A DNA stretch of 64,000 nucleotides. Source: Enoplosus armatus. Lineage: Eukaryota > Chordata > Actinopteri > Centrarchiformes > Enoplosidae. The DNA lies in contig NC_092189.1 of the NCBI RefSeq assembly GCF_043641665.1, forward strand, positions 16,212,833 to 16,276,832, written 5' to 3'. The notes below the pieces were generated by a model, which was given only the letters and a program-made list of their open reading frames with translations, made no database searches and had not been told where the DNA came from. The translations under genes were made by a program, and so were the position numbers. Positions 36,701 through 47,706 of the stretch are shown piece by piece (position 1 is the first letter of the stretch; each line of letters begins with the position of its first letter).

Positions 36701-36722
36701 GCAATGTTGCATGCAACATTGC
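36701..36722. repeat. 22-bp perfect palindrome
   Basis: The left half GCAATGTTGCA is followed by its exact reverse complement TGCAACATTGC, with no spacer. The motif TGCAAC is echoed immediately downstream (CAACAACATGCAACAC). Confidence 0.7.
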
Positions 36723-37974
36723 AACAACATGCAACACAAACAAATGTAAATGTTCATATCGCCTGTGAGCACGCACTCACACTGTCTTTGAGACAGGGAG
36801 AGAAAGAAACAATGGTGGCCCTGAGTAACACAGCCGTATTCTTGAGTAGGGGCAGATCTGACACCACAGACATCAAATTGATATTAATATCTATGAGAAG
36901 CCTTTACCTTTTGAGTTATCGCTCTAGCGGTCAAATGCCTTCCAGGGGCGAGGCATAGCTGAGAACATGAATGTTTAACAAGACTGCTGCATAGTTCACC
37001 TCAATGAAAGCCTCCAGCTCTGAGCTGAATTATTAACCACTGCAAGCCTGGTCCAAATTCCCACTGAGATTACATTTATAGGTCTAGACTCAGCAAAGTG
37101 TTGAGAAACAACAGAAGTTGAAATTCAAGAAATCCCTAATGTAATTACAGCCTCCACAAGTGACACTGGTGACAGGTTAATTTGCAAAGAAATGGAACAA
37201 AAACACACCAAATGCAGTGGGGAGCCAGACAACTACTGTATATGGTGTCAGCGAGTCATTATGTTTGATTATAGTGATTAAAAAAAAAAGGTACAGGCAA
37301 ATATACAGTATGAGTCCAACAACACTTCATATTTATAAATAAAGTTTGTCTCACTTTGTGCTTACAACCAGAACAGCAACAAGAGACAAAGATAGTAATA
37401 CCCATTCATTTGAAATGAGTGCTGGAAGAGAAGGAGCAACAGAAACATCTCAGTGACTTGTCGACAGCAGAAAGTTGAGTTGAGTTCAACTTTATGCAAA
37501 TGAGCAGCAATGTGATCCAACAACGGCCAACTGAAGGGCAGATGTGCTCACCTTTTGTTCTTCCACTGTAAAACTTCATTTGACTTTAGTTAAATCACGT
37601 CGGTCCTATCCGTTTCAAAATGTAAGAAAAGCTCATTGTAGTCAGAGCAAGAAAAATACAACGTGTCCCTGCTTATTTACAGGGATATCACTAAAAAGAA
37701 TAAATCATGGAGGGAGGTATCCGAGGTCATAGGGATCCCTGGTGAGCTTTCTTAGAAGGTATTGCAACTTCCTGATGAATATTTTAGCAGAGGACATAGC
37801 AGCAGAGCAGATAACGTTACCTAAAGTAAATACAGCCTAAATGAATGCATATTTATATTTATAAACAATGTAGTGTAACTAAAGTGGTGTGGTTTTGTAC
37901 TTTCTCAACTGACAGGAGGCACAACAGTGCTTTGTGTTTTGGATTTTGGAAAGTTTTCTAGTGTCCGGGGTTTG
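36723..37974. other. Unique stretch with possible retroposon tail at 37471-37500
   Basis: AAAGTTGAGTTGAGTTCAAC then TTTATG resembles fish LINE tails of the type 'TTGAGTTCAACTTTATTGTC'; arms AAAGTTGA/TCAACTTT form a small hairpin. The rest is unrecognised. Confidence 0.3.
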
Positions 37975-38265
37975 CCTCTGCGTGGTGCGTCCTGCTACAC
38001 GTGCATTAGTGTTACTCCTGCTCCCTCCAATAGACTTTACATTGGGATGACGTCAGGCACATAAGAATTTGCTTTGTAAAACCTCCATGGTTTAAAAATT
38101 CATAATACAAAGAGTAATAATTGGGAAAATGCTTTTTGGGCCACAGGGGATTTTTTTGCTGCAGTACCCTGAGTGGCCACTGGGACACACATTTGCTGGA
38201 AAGCTGAGTGGCAGCACCGTATCCAGCTCTCTGAATACATCCATGGGAGAAACCCAAAGCTTGAC
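37975..38265. repeat. Repeat family F (interspersed repeat)
   Basis: CTGCTACACGTGCATTAGTG, CTCCAATAGACTTTACATTG, GATGACGTCAGGCACATAAG, CCATGGTTTAAAAATTCATA, CTGAGTGGCCACTGGGACAC and ATCCAGCTCTCTGAATACAT occur in the order I remember from a common percomorph repeat. The minus-strand frame of 81 codons (38012-38257) is therefore not a gene. Confidence 0.55.
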
Positions 38266-40255
38266 AGGCCTGCCATGCCTTGTTATGGTTGCTAAGCTAT
38301 GATTGGATAATCATCATTTGGGGGAGGGGTTTAGCGAACAGTCATTTGGCGCATGTAATGACAAATTCCCTGCTGGTGTAGGTGTACGTTAACACTGTAG
38401 TGTGTTCAGACACAACACCAAAACCTACTTTCAGTGCGATAAATACTTCATGTTGTAACTAAGATGGGATCTCTCTCCTTCCCCCATTGACACAAACACA
38501 CACACACACCTGCTGCAATCTGCACAGACAGGAGCATTGCAATCTTGTAGCATTCATAGTTTACCTGCAGCTCCACTAGAATCGCATTAGGAGTGGGATG
38601 GGGAGTCTATGCCACACATAATGAACAGGACTTGCGCCGAATGTAGCAGTTATGAAGTCCAGATTAGAATGGGCAAACCAGGAGTTGGCCTGATTGGCAG
38701 CTGCATTGATAAACAGCTCTCTAATAGGCTGTGGATAGGAACATCCCATCCATGACTGACTCTGACAGCTATCCTGCTCTGCTTCAAAGCAACACATCCA
38801 CTCTCCTCACTCCAGCACCAGGCCTCATTTTCACCAACTGCCTCAGAAAAAAAAAAGATATGGATGGCAGCGATCTCAACCTCCATACCACCACACCCAC
38901 CCACTTTCTGCGGTACAATACATTTACTGTAGTAACACTGTTGTCTGTTAACACTGGGAGTTACCCTCACATGGTAATTGCTCGATCTGTCTGAGAAGAG
39001 ATAGTAATGAGTGCAGCATGTAACCTCTGCTGGCTTGGAAAAGCTTTGGTAGAGTGGCTTCTTTTGTGGATGTGGGAGAGGGCAGTGAGGTGATGTGGAG
39101 TGAGAGGCCAGTGCGGCACAGTAAGAAATCAAATACACAGACATGTTGTTCATAAACCACACATGCTCTGCTTGGTACACTGCTGGAAGCAGCTCGTAGT
39201 GGAGCCTGAAATACAGTCAGCTTCCCATGGCACTGGTACAAGTGAGATGTGTTAGTGACTGGCCTTCTCCATCAAAAGGCAGCATATAAAGTACTTCACT
39301 GTACCCATGTGCTATATATTGCCAAAAGGGATTGCACTGCTTTAGAAATATATCTGAATAAATATACAGGCATTGCAGAGTGTATTGTTGTCTTCACTGT
39401 TACAATGATGTACAAGGTCTGGGTTTGGGTTACGGCACTCTACGATAGAATGATGACGGTTATAGCTAGTATCAAGGGCACTATAACGATATTTATTATA
39501 CAAAAGAAAGCTATAACATGTCTTCACATGATCACGTGTGAAACCTTGGAATAATTACCTTTACCTCTGAGGACTAACTGCTTACACAAGAGCTTAATAG
39601 TGTAAATGTATTATTAAAGGGTAAAATATTTTTTAAAATGTTCTGCCTTGTTCTTTACCTATGATGATTAGAGAAAGGGTACTGAAAAACTCACCAGTGT
39701 CTCTGCGGCCATAATCACTTGTTGTTGGTACGCAGTGAAAATAGCATTGACTGACCACATAACATAAATGAAAATATATTATCTGTAGAAGTCATGAAAT
39801 TTGGCAACAAAAGAAGAGGTGCAACACCACAAACAACATCAGTATTTCTCAATAGCAGAGTAAAGACTGGAGTGCCTCCAGTGGCTGTACATCCTGTAGC
39901 CTACATGTTTCACACGACCCAAATATATTAACTTAAAAAAAAATCAGATTTCTGCTTTATACTAGTCTAGATAAGTGTAGTAACCAAGTGTTTGTCTAGT
40001 TCATTTGTCCACTCCACCATTTTTTTTAAATTTATATTTACGAAATATAACCCATTGCAATATTGTGACAGTGCTATCTCTGTTTGAATTGTACGCCAAT
40101 GCCAGGAGCAAAACCTGTGACAGCATGTCACTAACACCATGCAATATTTTTGTGCTCGCGAAAACAACAAAAAGGAAGCAAAGTGTCGACAGTATGTTGT
40201 AAGAACAAGAAAATACTGACAGGGATAAAGTGTGTGCAACAGGGTTGAGTATTCT
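38266..40255. other. Unique stretch, part enhancer-like (38560-39000)
   Basis: The minus strand is open for 176 codons (38650-39180), the longest frame in the window, with overlapping shorter frames on both strands. No family motif, no promoter and no consistent splice sites were seen, so it is not called as a gene. Short CA run at 38497-38508. Confidence 0.3.
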
Positions 40256-40338
40256 CACCTGCAGATATTAGTTTTGTTCCCTCACCTCACGCCTCACCTG
40301 CAGTCAGTTTGCTTGGTTAGGCCATAGCTCACCTGCAG
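40256..40338. promoter_or_regulatory. Three CACCTGCAG sites in 83 bp
   Basis: CACCTGCAG occurs at 40256-40264, 40295-40303 and 40330-40338, all in one orientation and spaced 39 and 35 bp. CACCTG is the ZEB/Snail-type E-box. The words between are also CACCT-rich (CCTCACCTCACGCCTCACC). It could be a ZEB/Snail cluster or a decayed minisatellite. Confidence 0.4.
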
Positions 40339-42515
40339 TTGCATAGCTTGTTACAGAGTTGAAGAGGGGAGAAGTGTGTTGTCTGGCAAGAGGGTGGGTA
40401 AAATCTATGCCCTGCTCAATAAAAAGTCTGAATCTAAAGCCATGCACAAAAAAACCCCAACAACTGTGCAATTATGTACTTGCTAAGAATCTGAGAAAAT
40501 ATTGAGCAACTGTGAGCAAATAAGAAACGCATTCTTGCATAGGAGGAGACAAACAATGTTTAATGAGGCAGTTGTTTTGCTAAAAGTTGTAGCTAGTCAA
40601 GTTTATATATGCTTGTCCTAATAATAATGTTAAGCGTTAAATATTTTTAATGCACTTTAACTGAACCCTAGTGGTTGTAATTTGACTGGTGTGCTAACCA
40701 TCTTTTTATGTGAAATGTCAGGTAACTTGTATTCCAATGGATTCCAGTGTAAGTGATGGGAGACAAAATCTGCAGTCCTCTTTCTGTGCAAAAATTCATT
40801 ATGAAGTTCAACCAGAGCAACCTAATTTGAAGCTTCAGCAGTCGGGAGTTAACCAAATCTAGTGCTGTCTTCCTAAGTTTCTTTCAAGTACAAAATTCCC
40901 TCTTATGTAACAATCCGTCTACTGGAGCTCAGCAAGGAAACGCTGTCTTGGGAAACACAAAGAGGGAATTTTGTAATAAAAAGTCTGAAACTTTGGAAGA
41001 TACCCTCTTGATTTGACTATCTCAGAAGGCTCACTGCAGCTTTGGTTTATTTTTCAGTTGAACGAGGGCTGTGAATTTTGTCCTCCATCTCTCTTACATT
41101 GGAATCTTGTTAGGAAGGGATCTCCTCACGGCTAGTGTGGACAGGAGGATCCATTACTGTTTCAGTGTAAGGGCATGTGTTGTTTTTGACTTGACAAAAT
41201 GTGAACCTATTCTTTAAAATATCTAGTTGATAGTTTGTTGCAACACTTGCAAAGAGTGGATAGATCCAGTGAATATATATTTATCTGAAATAGAAAAGAG
41301 CAGGTCAAGAGCATGGCATTATGAATGGATTTTCATAAATTTTTAATACATTTGTCCATTGAATCAAGGGGTGCTTGCTCTTCATATTTTCCTCTGACAT
41401 GCAGCTTTCTGTTTTTGTTGTTGGCTGTTTTTCCCATTGAAAGAGTGGGCAGGTCAGGAGCATAGAGTAAAATGAGAGCACACTTCGCCCAGCCGGCAGG
41501 TCACTGCCCAACTGGGAGCCCTTAAATGAGTGCAACCTTTCAAAGAACTGTTGTTTGCTGAACCAAAAAAGCTGTGGCCACAGTAGAAAAGAGAACATAA
41601 GGACTTTTTCTTGTAAACTCTGAGATATCACAACCAAGAACCTGCTGCTGATGTTGCCTGTCAGTCTGGCAAGGTCATTTCACAAAAGCTTACGGAAGAA
41701 TGAAACATCTCATGGTTTTGCAGTTTGAGGTGCTTCGCTACAGAACACAGCATGTTTTCTGTGTATGTTGTCGGTACTTCACTGTGAAAGCATTTCTTCC
41801 TCTTCTGCCTTTTGTGCCACATGGCCCCTGTTAAGTCAAAATTTTGACTAAATAGCGAGGGTGAAGGGAATGAGGCAATTTCTAAAAACTTCACTCGTTA
41901 AAGACGAGCCCTTGACTATTATTAGAGTTTTCATGCTGTGATTTTAATTGGGTTTCAATTAAATTCAGACCCACAAGCATTTTGCAAATAAAGTTAGAAA
42001 TAGCATAAATAAGTCATTGGCAAAGAAAGGAGCAAGGGCACAAATACAAACACATTCCCATGTCTTGCGGAACCAATAATGCCCATGGTTTGAAAATGTT
42101 TTGGCAGCACTGATCACACAATCACGCAGGACTAGAGGAGGAGCAGTAGTAGAGTTTAGTAACTATGATACAACTTTCAAGAGACAATTTGACAGTCAGG
42201 TAGAGTCAAATACAGCTGCTTACTTTTAACTACTGGTCCAAAATCACTTGACATTAAGCAATGTTGACTAGTTTGGTTTATGTTTATACATAAACTATTT
42301 TTCATTAGCAAAATATGTTTTTGGGGAAAGCTACTAATTATGGCGAGTGGTTGGAAACTGGTTACACATCCTCCTCATCCTTCCATTGAAAATGAAAACT
42401 GCCATTACATATAAATTATTAATACAGAACAGTATCATAATTCATGTATTTTTCACTGTAGTACATTTTAGGGGTTGTGAATTTTAAGATAGATTAAGCA
42501 CAATAAGAAAAAAAA
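40339..42515. other. Unique AT-rich stretch
   Basis: Nothing recognised apart from a 16-bp palindrome AGTCAAAATTTTGACT (41834-41849). A minus-strand frame of 110 codons (41305-41637) has no motif. Confidence 0.4.
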
Positions 42516-42539
42516 ATATATATATATATATGTATATAT
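42516..42539. repeat. (AT)n microsatellite
   Basis: An AT run preceded by an A-run, with one TGTA interruption. Confidence 0.85.
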
Positions 42540-43710
42540 GAATTGTGTATGAAGTAGTCTAAGGTACAAAATATTCACCCTGCACCCCGCAGTTGGTTTT
42601 AGTTGAACATTCTGTTGCTATAGCAACCACTACTGCCACAGTTCCATAGCAGTTTAACTGCCATTGTTACACCCTCCATTTTGTCAGATCTGTCAACAAG
42701 CGAATATCGACAGGCGTCTGCTTAGCTGTTTTGTAACCGCTGTTCCTAATTGGAGACTTTGAATTTGTTTTTCTGCTGTTGGTTTAGTGCTAAGCACGAT
42801 AGACAGTATAATAGCTGTCTGAGGCTAATTAATTTATTTGCTGTTGGGCTAACTGTTAGCTTATGTGTTTTACTCTTTTCCCTCTGTCTTTACAGTGTTT
42901 ACTCGATTAATTACTGTGTTGTACTTAATGTTGTCCTTCATTAATGATATGTTGTTTCTTCCTGACATGAGGGAAAATGTAAATGCAATTTAACTGACTT
43001 GAAGTGTACTTTTGTGTTTTCTTGTTACTCTACAAATTCATTCTTTACAATACCTTATGTGTAGCTCTTGTTTATGGTACCTCATCTTTTTTTTATTGGT
43101 AATTATTACCATTGAATTTGTTGTGTTTTATCCTATAGTGTTTCCACAGTCTCGTGGTTGTTTTCAGTAAAAACTTCAAAGGCCAACTGCTGTCATTAAC
43201 CTTTAAGTGTGTTTTGCTCGCTGCACAGCTGTGCACCTACTGTACATGCATAGTGAGGGCAGAAGAAGGTTAGTGCTTGCATTTTCTTGCTTATTTATCC
43301 TTCCTTTCCTTTTTACCCATTTGTAATGCATACCTAGAATACATTTGGCAGGTTTGGCACCTTCTGCGTTCTATGTTAATGCTGCTATTATCTAATAGCT
43401 TTACATTTGTGTTTGTATACTGTTTAAATAACACAGCAACAATTTGGTAAAAAATAGTTTTGATTACCACAACGTGTGATCACAGATGGCATCAGATTTT
43501 CTTTTGCACATTTGCTGAATAATTCACCAGTGTTTTGGTTCACTGTCTCCTAAGATGATTGAAAAAGACACAAGATGTTCTTGGAAAAAGAAAACACAAC
43601 TCATACTTCAAAATGTGAAGTGCTTTCATGATTTGTGTCTGTATTGTTATCACTGTTTTACTAGCACACTGTTGATGCAGGGGAAACATATGTTCCAGCA
43701 GAAATAACTG
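42540..43710. other. AT-rich stretch, possibly old repeats
   Basis: No gene recognised. GTTGCTATAGCAACC near 42612 is a near-perfect palindrome. CTCTGTCTTTACAG near 42881 looks like a splice acceptor but opens no useful frame. Confidence 0.35.
43222..43235. repeat. 14-bp palindrome centred on an E-box
   Basis: TGCACAGCTGTGCA reads the same on both strands with CAGCTG in the middle. Confidence 0.55.
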
Positions 43711-43850
43711 ACAGTGTTTTAGGGTGGGAAGCCGGCGAGGGTCCTGAGCTTTGTTGCTGCACTAGTGACTGGTTGATTGGGGCACTTGCATATAGTGGGA
43801 CTGCTAGATCTGCGTGTTGCACCGTCCTGGGGAAGATAATTGCTGTAGCA
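43711..43850 (+). repeat. Repeat family B, copy 2
   Basis: GGGTGGGAAGCCGGCGAGGG, GTTGCTGCACTAGTGACTGG and TTGATTGGGGCACTTGCATA align in order with 5349-5425 of copy 1. This copy retains the GGGTGGGAAGCC form nearer to the consensus I remember, but lacks the CTCCTA step in the middle. Confidence 0.6.
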
Positions 43851-44545
43851 CATGTCCGTCTACAGTCCTCCTGTCCTACTTGTTTACCTTTGTGTCACAA
43901 ACCATTTCTAACCTGTGAGGCTGTGGAGATGCAAGTTGTGTTTCCACACTCATTTAAATTTTTACCCAAACTTGCCCTCTAAAAAATGCATGATTATATG
44001 CTGGCTCATGCCCTATAGCAAACGTCATGTTGCATGTGAAGAGGAGAATTTTTCAAAGAATATGCAGTGGATCAAAGAGTTTGTCATTTGTCAGTTAATT
44101 CTTCTTATAAAAACTTCCATTCCAACACAGATTTAATCTTATTTTGCTCATTACCATGCTTAGACTTAGTCCATCAGCTATTCCCCAAATGTCTGAAATT
44201 CATATCCGTATCCATTTGACAGGTTTGAAGGAAGACGGAAAAAACATTTTTGATGGTAATCAACGGTGAGTATAAGACAGTAAATTTTTTGGTTTCTGGA
44301 CATCCTGAAATTATTCCACTTGTGCATATTCAAGGCTAAATAGCTCAATGAGAGTTGACATGAAAAGCAGAGATAGAGGAAAGCATGAGTTGCGATGCTG
44401 ATACCTTAGTGCTTGCAGGCCCCGAGGCCGCTGCTCCTCTGCCTTCCAGTGGGAGGCAGATAAAGTCATCATTAGAAAAGGCTTGAGAGAGAAAGGCATG
44501 AGAGTGAGAGAGTCGGAATCAAACAGAGAGCGAGGGGGTGTGTGT
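43851..44545. other. Unique stretch
   Basis: Nothing recognised; frames of 62-73 codons have no motif. Confidence 0.4.
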
Positions 44546-44559
44546 GGGGGGGGGGGGGG
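44546..44559. repeat. 14-G homopolymer
   Basis: A G-run following GGGGGTGTGTGT, with G-quadruplex potential. Length may be mis-sequenced. Confidence 0.85.
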
Positions 44560-45284
44560 ATAACAGGTTTCAACTCAACTCTCTGCTCTCTCTGATTCTC
44601 TTTGAACTCACAGCCAATTTTGCATGCTTGCGCAGACCTACACCTCTAAGCCAGAAGAGCCCAGCGCTTCCGACATCTAACCCCCGTGCTCAACCTGTGG
44701 AGCTGACTCCCGCTCGCTGCCTCAACTGCCTGCTTCAGAACAAGGGACAAAGTTGAAGGAGAGAAGTTGACACACCCCTTAGATCCAGTAATCACCTGTG
44801 GCATATGCTTCTTTTTCTCTGCTGCCTGCGTGAAACAGTTTTAGCCTGAAGATAAGCGGTTTTACAACAGTAAGCGCAACAAAGCACATTTTGACGAAAT
44901 GGGTTGAATTACAAGTGGGAATGCACTATGGTTTTTTTTCCAATACTGAAACCAAATCTGCTAATAGTTCACATTTTATATCCTACATACATATAAGGAG
45001 CACAGTTTATTTATGTTATTGTTTCACTGACAGACTGATTCCTTTTCTGTTTAAATAAGTTAGTAGAAGAAACCACGACAGATACCATGAATCAGAAAAC
45101 ATAATATATGAAATACATTTTTTTTAATTAATAACCTCTGACAATTACTATGATCAATGTTCCTCTGTCTACCATCTGTCTTACTTTCTGTGGTGTGAAT
45201 TTATAGTCATTCAATCGTTAACTGCCCTTTGTATGTATTATTTAATGTGCTGTTCAGTATTTTACTGTGTTCGTAATATTACTG
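44560..45284. other. Unique stretch
   Basis: A plus-strand frame (to 44756) lies after an acceptor-like TTGAACTCACAG, but its product has no motif. The rest is AT-rich. Confidence 0.35.
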
Positions 45285-45430
45285 CGACCAGGGTTTTTGT
45301 GACACTGTGGTGGGTGGACCTCAGACCCTGTAGGGGGGTCCGGGGAAAGATGCTCCCACAGAAGAAAATGTTGTACATTTTAAAGTTAAATGAATCAATC
45401 AGGTGCACTTTGATAGCAAAATTAAGAGGC
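45285..45430. repeat. Interspersed repeat fragment ('GGGGGGTCCGGGG' type)
   Basis: GTAGGGGGGTCCGGGGAAAG then ATGCTCCCACAGAAGAAAAT and TTTTAAAGTTAAATGAATCA resemble a repeat I remember from several fish genomes, with a C-rich hairpin-like start. Class unknown. Confidence 0.4.
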
Positions 45431-45479
45431 TACATTTCTGAAGAACTTTGAATACATTGGTTGTATAGATATGAATAGT

Positions 45480-45990
45480 ACAGCACTTTAGTCCACGCCC
45501 ACCTGTTGTATCGGTCACCTCGGTCTCACCTTGTGTATAGATTGTACTTAGACCGGACTATCGGCTCCCAAAAACAGCTTTTTCTTCAGCTATTTAAGGA
45601 ACCAGAGCTTAGAGGGCTCTACTCATAGAACCTGGAGTTAAGGAACGTAACTAACATTCTGTATTGTTCTATAACTAGGCTATTGCAAGTGGGATAAGGG
45701 TGAAGCAGGATGTACTCTATATTTACCTTCACTGGGTCCGTCCGGTACCACAAGCACAACCACACACTCACTTCACCAGATGAAACAATAAGGGCTCCAT
45801 GCCCAACCGCTGCACCATGCGTAATAGCACATAGAACCCCATATAGGCTGGGAACAAAATAAAACCTACTGCTGTGAGAAAGAGGGGACGAAGGTTACGC
45901 ACTGTAACAGTACAGCTAGAGGAGCAGAGGAGGGAAGAAAAGGCAGCTGTCCATGCACCGGTAAGAAGGAGGGAGAGCTCATAAATCACC
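45480..45990. repeat. Unclassified repeat-like segment
   Basis: ATAGAACCTGGAGTTAAGG then AACGTAACTAACATTCTG and, downstream, GAAGGTTACGCACTGTAACA contain repeated GTTA/GTAAC arms, as in fish repeats with a 'GTTACGTAAC' hairpin. A minus-strand frame of 73 codons (45768-45989) is hydrophobic, but I know no such family. Confidence 0.3.
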
Positions 45991-46593
45991 TGATATCGAT
46001 GTAAGTATACGGTATGTATGGCTGTACGTGTTGTGTGAGATTCATTTGAAATAGATTTCTCTTTGATTTGGAATCTGAGTTTAATTCATGAAATATGGAG
46101 AGCATCACATCAAGACCACGAAACCCTACCAGAACGGCAATATTGGACCTTTTTTATTTATTTTTTTTATGCCCAAGGCCAACATTTCTAAAATTCTTGA
46201 GTTTTACAATGTTTGTGCAAGGCAACAAAGTAATGATTCAGGTTAGGATAAAACTGGTGGTTATGTAAAATTTAAAAAACCAAGCATTTATTAGAGGTCT
46301 GTGATGGTATGAATACTTGCTGCATAAAGACCATACTACTTCTTGCATCGGTAAATCATGAGGTGCGATATTGTCCAATATGGACATTATTGATATGGAT
46401 ACTGGCCTGGTGTAACAGTATCTCACTGCAGAGAATGTACAGACAGGCTGTATGTCTGTATTATACAATACAGAGTTTTACAGCAACATATCACCTGACC
46501 CTCCTTGACAGTCTACACTCTTGTGCCTCATCAACCCAGTACAGGTTTTTTGGTGATATGCAGGTTCTTGGAGAATCTTAACTGCTCTAACAG
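45991..46593. other. Unique AT-rich stretch
   Basis: Holds a small inverted repeat, TGTCCA-ATA-TGGACA, near 46372-46386. A plus-strand frame of 67 codons (46505-46708) is in another frame from the exon candidate that follows. No gene recognised. Confidence 0.35.
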
Positions 46594-46811
46594 AAATCTC
46601 CTGTTAAGACTCCTGTCTCAGACACTGAGCAGCGAATTTTTCTCCCTACACCACCCACCAAAGCTCTCCACCAGACTCCTACAGATGAATCTCACAGGAG
46701 AGGCATGAGGAGACAATCCTGGAGATGGCTTTTCCCAGAGCTGGATCTCAAATTAGAGGAGTTGAGAGTGAACAAGAGAGGTGACAACACAGATCCCGGA
46801 GTCATCCCTTG
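46594..46811 (+). CDS. Possible internal exon (unassigned)
   Basis: The plus-strand frame between stops at 46588 and 46819 runs 76 codons. It is bracketed by an acceptor-like CTCTAACAG (ending 46593) and a donor-like CCTTG/GTATGT (after 46811), giving a 218-nt exon. The predicted product is TP-rich in its first half (KTPVSDTE, LPTPPTK, HQTPTDE) and basic/leucine-rich later (WRWLFPELDLKLEEL), ending TDPGVIP. I know no matching family. The acceptor has only a short pyrimidine tract. Chance frames of this length with chance splice sites are not rare in 64 kb, so this is a weak call. Confidence 0.17.
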
Positions 46812-47499
46812 GTATGTCTAACACTGCTCCAAAGCTGAATGAATGCCGCCTGTTCCCGAGAGGAAGTCGTTTATTCCGCGGTCGAGGCACCTCTTCAGAT
46901 TCTAAGGCCATGTCCACACTGACTTCTGATTTACTGCTCAGATCCTGTTTTGGTTGATTTTTGTTGTTGTGGCCAATATATCAGCATTAAAAACAACACC
47001 ATAGACCAAACGCCTGGGATTCACACACACAAATGATATGAAAGACACATTGAATGAAGTCATTATGTATGATGCCATGCTGCATTAACTCTGGCACCTG
47101 TTTGATTTAGTTTGTGTCCCAGTCTTTTGACAGAAATGTGTAGACGTTTGTTAGTTTCAGTCTCATTTTAATCAAGAATAGTTGCTACCTTGGTAGCAGC
47201 TAATGGGAATCTGAATTAAAGAATTTTAGTCAACAACAATGAAAGATTTGTGATGTGTATTTAATATCTATGTATTCTGAGCTTTCATCCTGGTATTCTT
47301 ATCTATTGCGAGGTTAGCAGAAAACTGTTTATCTGTTTACACCAGACTGTAGTACAGTAGACTCACTCTCAATAGTAAATACTGTAAACATTTCCAAACT
47401 CTGGCTGTGTGACTCTTTCATGTTCATTCTTCCCACGCGCAGTTCAAAAACCACTTTGTCCCATATGTTCAGAGACTGCAGCAATTATTTAAAAATAAA
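46812..47499. other. Unique AT-rich stretch
   Basis: Nothing recognised; CGTTTATTCCGCGGTCGAGG near 46869 is CpG-rich for the area. Confidence 0.35.
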
Positions 47500-47577
47500 A
47501 AACATGATTCGACAATAGACAAGACTTGACCAGTCAGATTCGACTGTAAATTCTTAGTCAGGGACACCCCTAGTCTC
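47500..47577. repeat. Repeat fragment with 'TTAGTCAGGGACACCCCTA' end
   Basis: CATGATTCGACAATAG, CAGTCAGATTCGACTGTAAA and TTCTTAGTCAGGGACACCCC resemble one terminus of a fish MITE whose ends read 'GGGTGTCCCTGACTAAGAAT'. Only one end is visible. Confidence 0.45.
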
Positions 47578-47608
47578 GGGTTGTAACTTTGTGTGCATGT
47601 TTCCTCAG

Positions 47609-47706
47609 GAATGGAAGTGAAGCGCCTGAAGCTGCAGTATCTAAGAGATGCTCCTGAGACGACAAGACGACTCACTAAACCTTCAGTGTGTTTAAAAGAA
47701 GACTGA
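47609..47706 (+). CDS. Possible short 3' exon (unassigned)
   Basis: After the acceptor-like GTTTCCTCAG (ending 47608) two frames look coding-like. One (ATG at 47611, TGA at 47704-47706) gives 31 residues, including EVKRLKLQYLRDAPETTRRL. The other stops at 47655-47657 and gives NGSEAPEAAVSKRCS. The second is phase-compatible with the exon candidate ending at 47-kb minus 0.2 (46811), the first is not. The segment adjoins a transposon end, so it may be part of a repeat. No family recognised; very uncertain. Confidence 0.15.

Noticed and set aside
38650..39180. Longest frame in the window, 176 codons, minus strand
   Set aside because: No family motif, overlapping frames on both strands, no splice or promoter context; a chance frame in balanced DNA.
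46505..46593. Possible 33-nt micro-exon before the 46.6-kb exon candidate
   Set aside because: It would leave an intron of about 49 nt, shorter than vertebrate introns normally allow.
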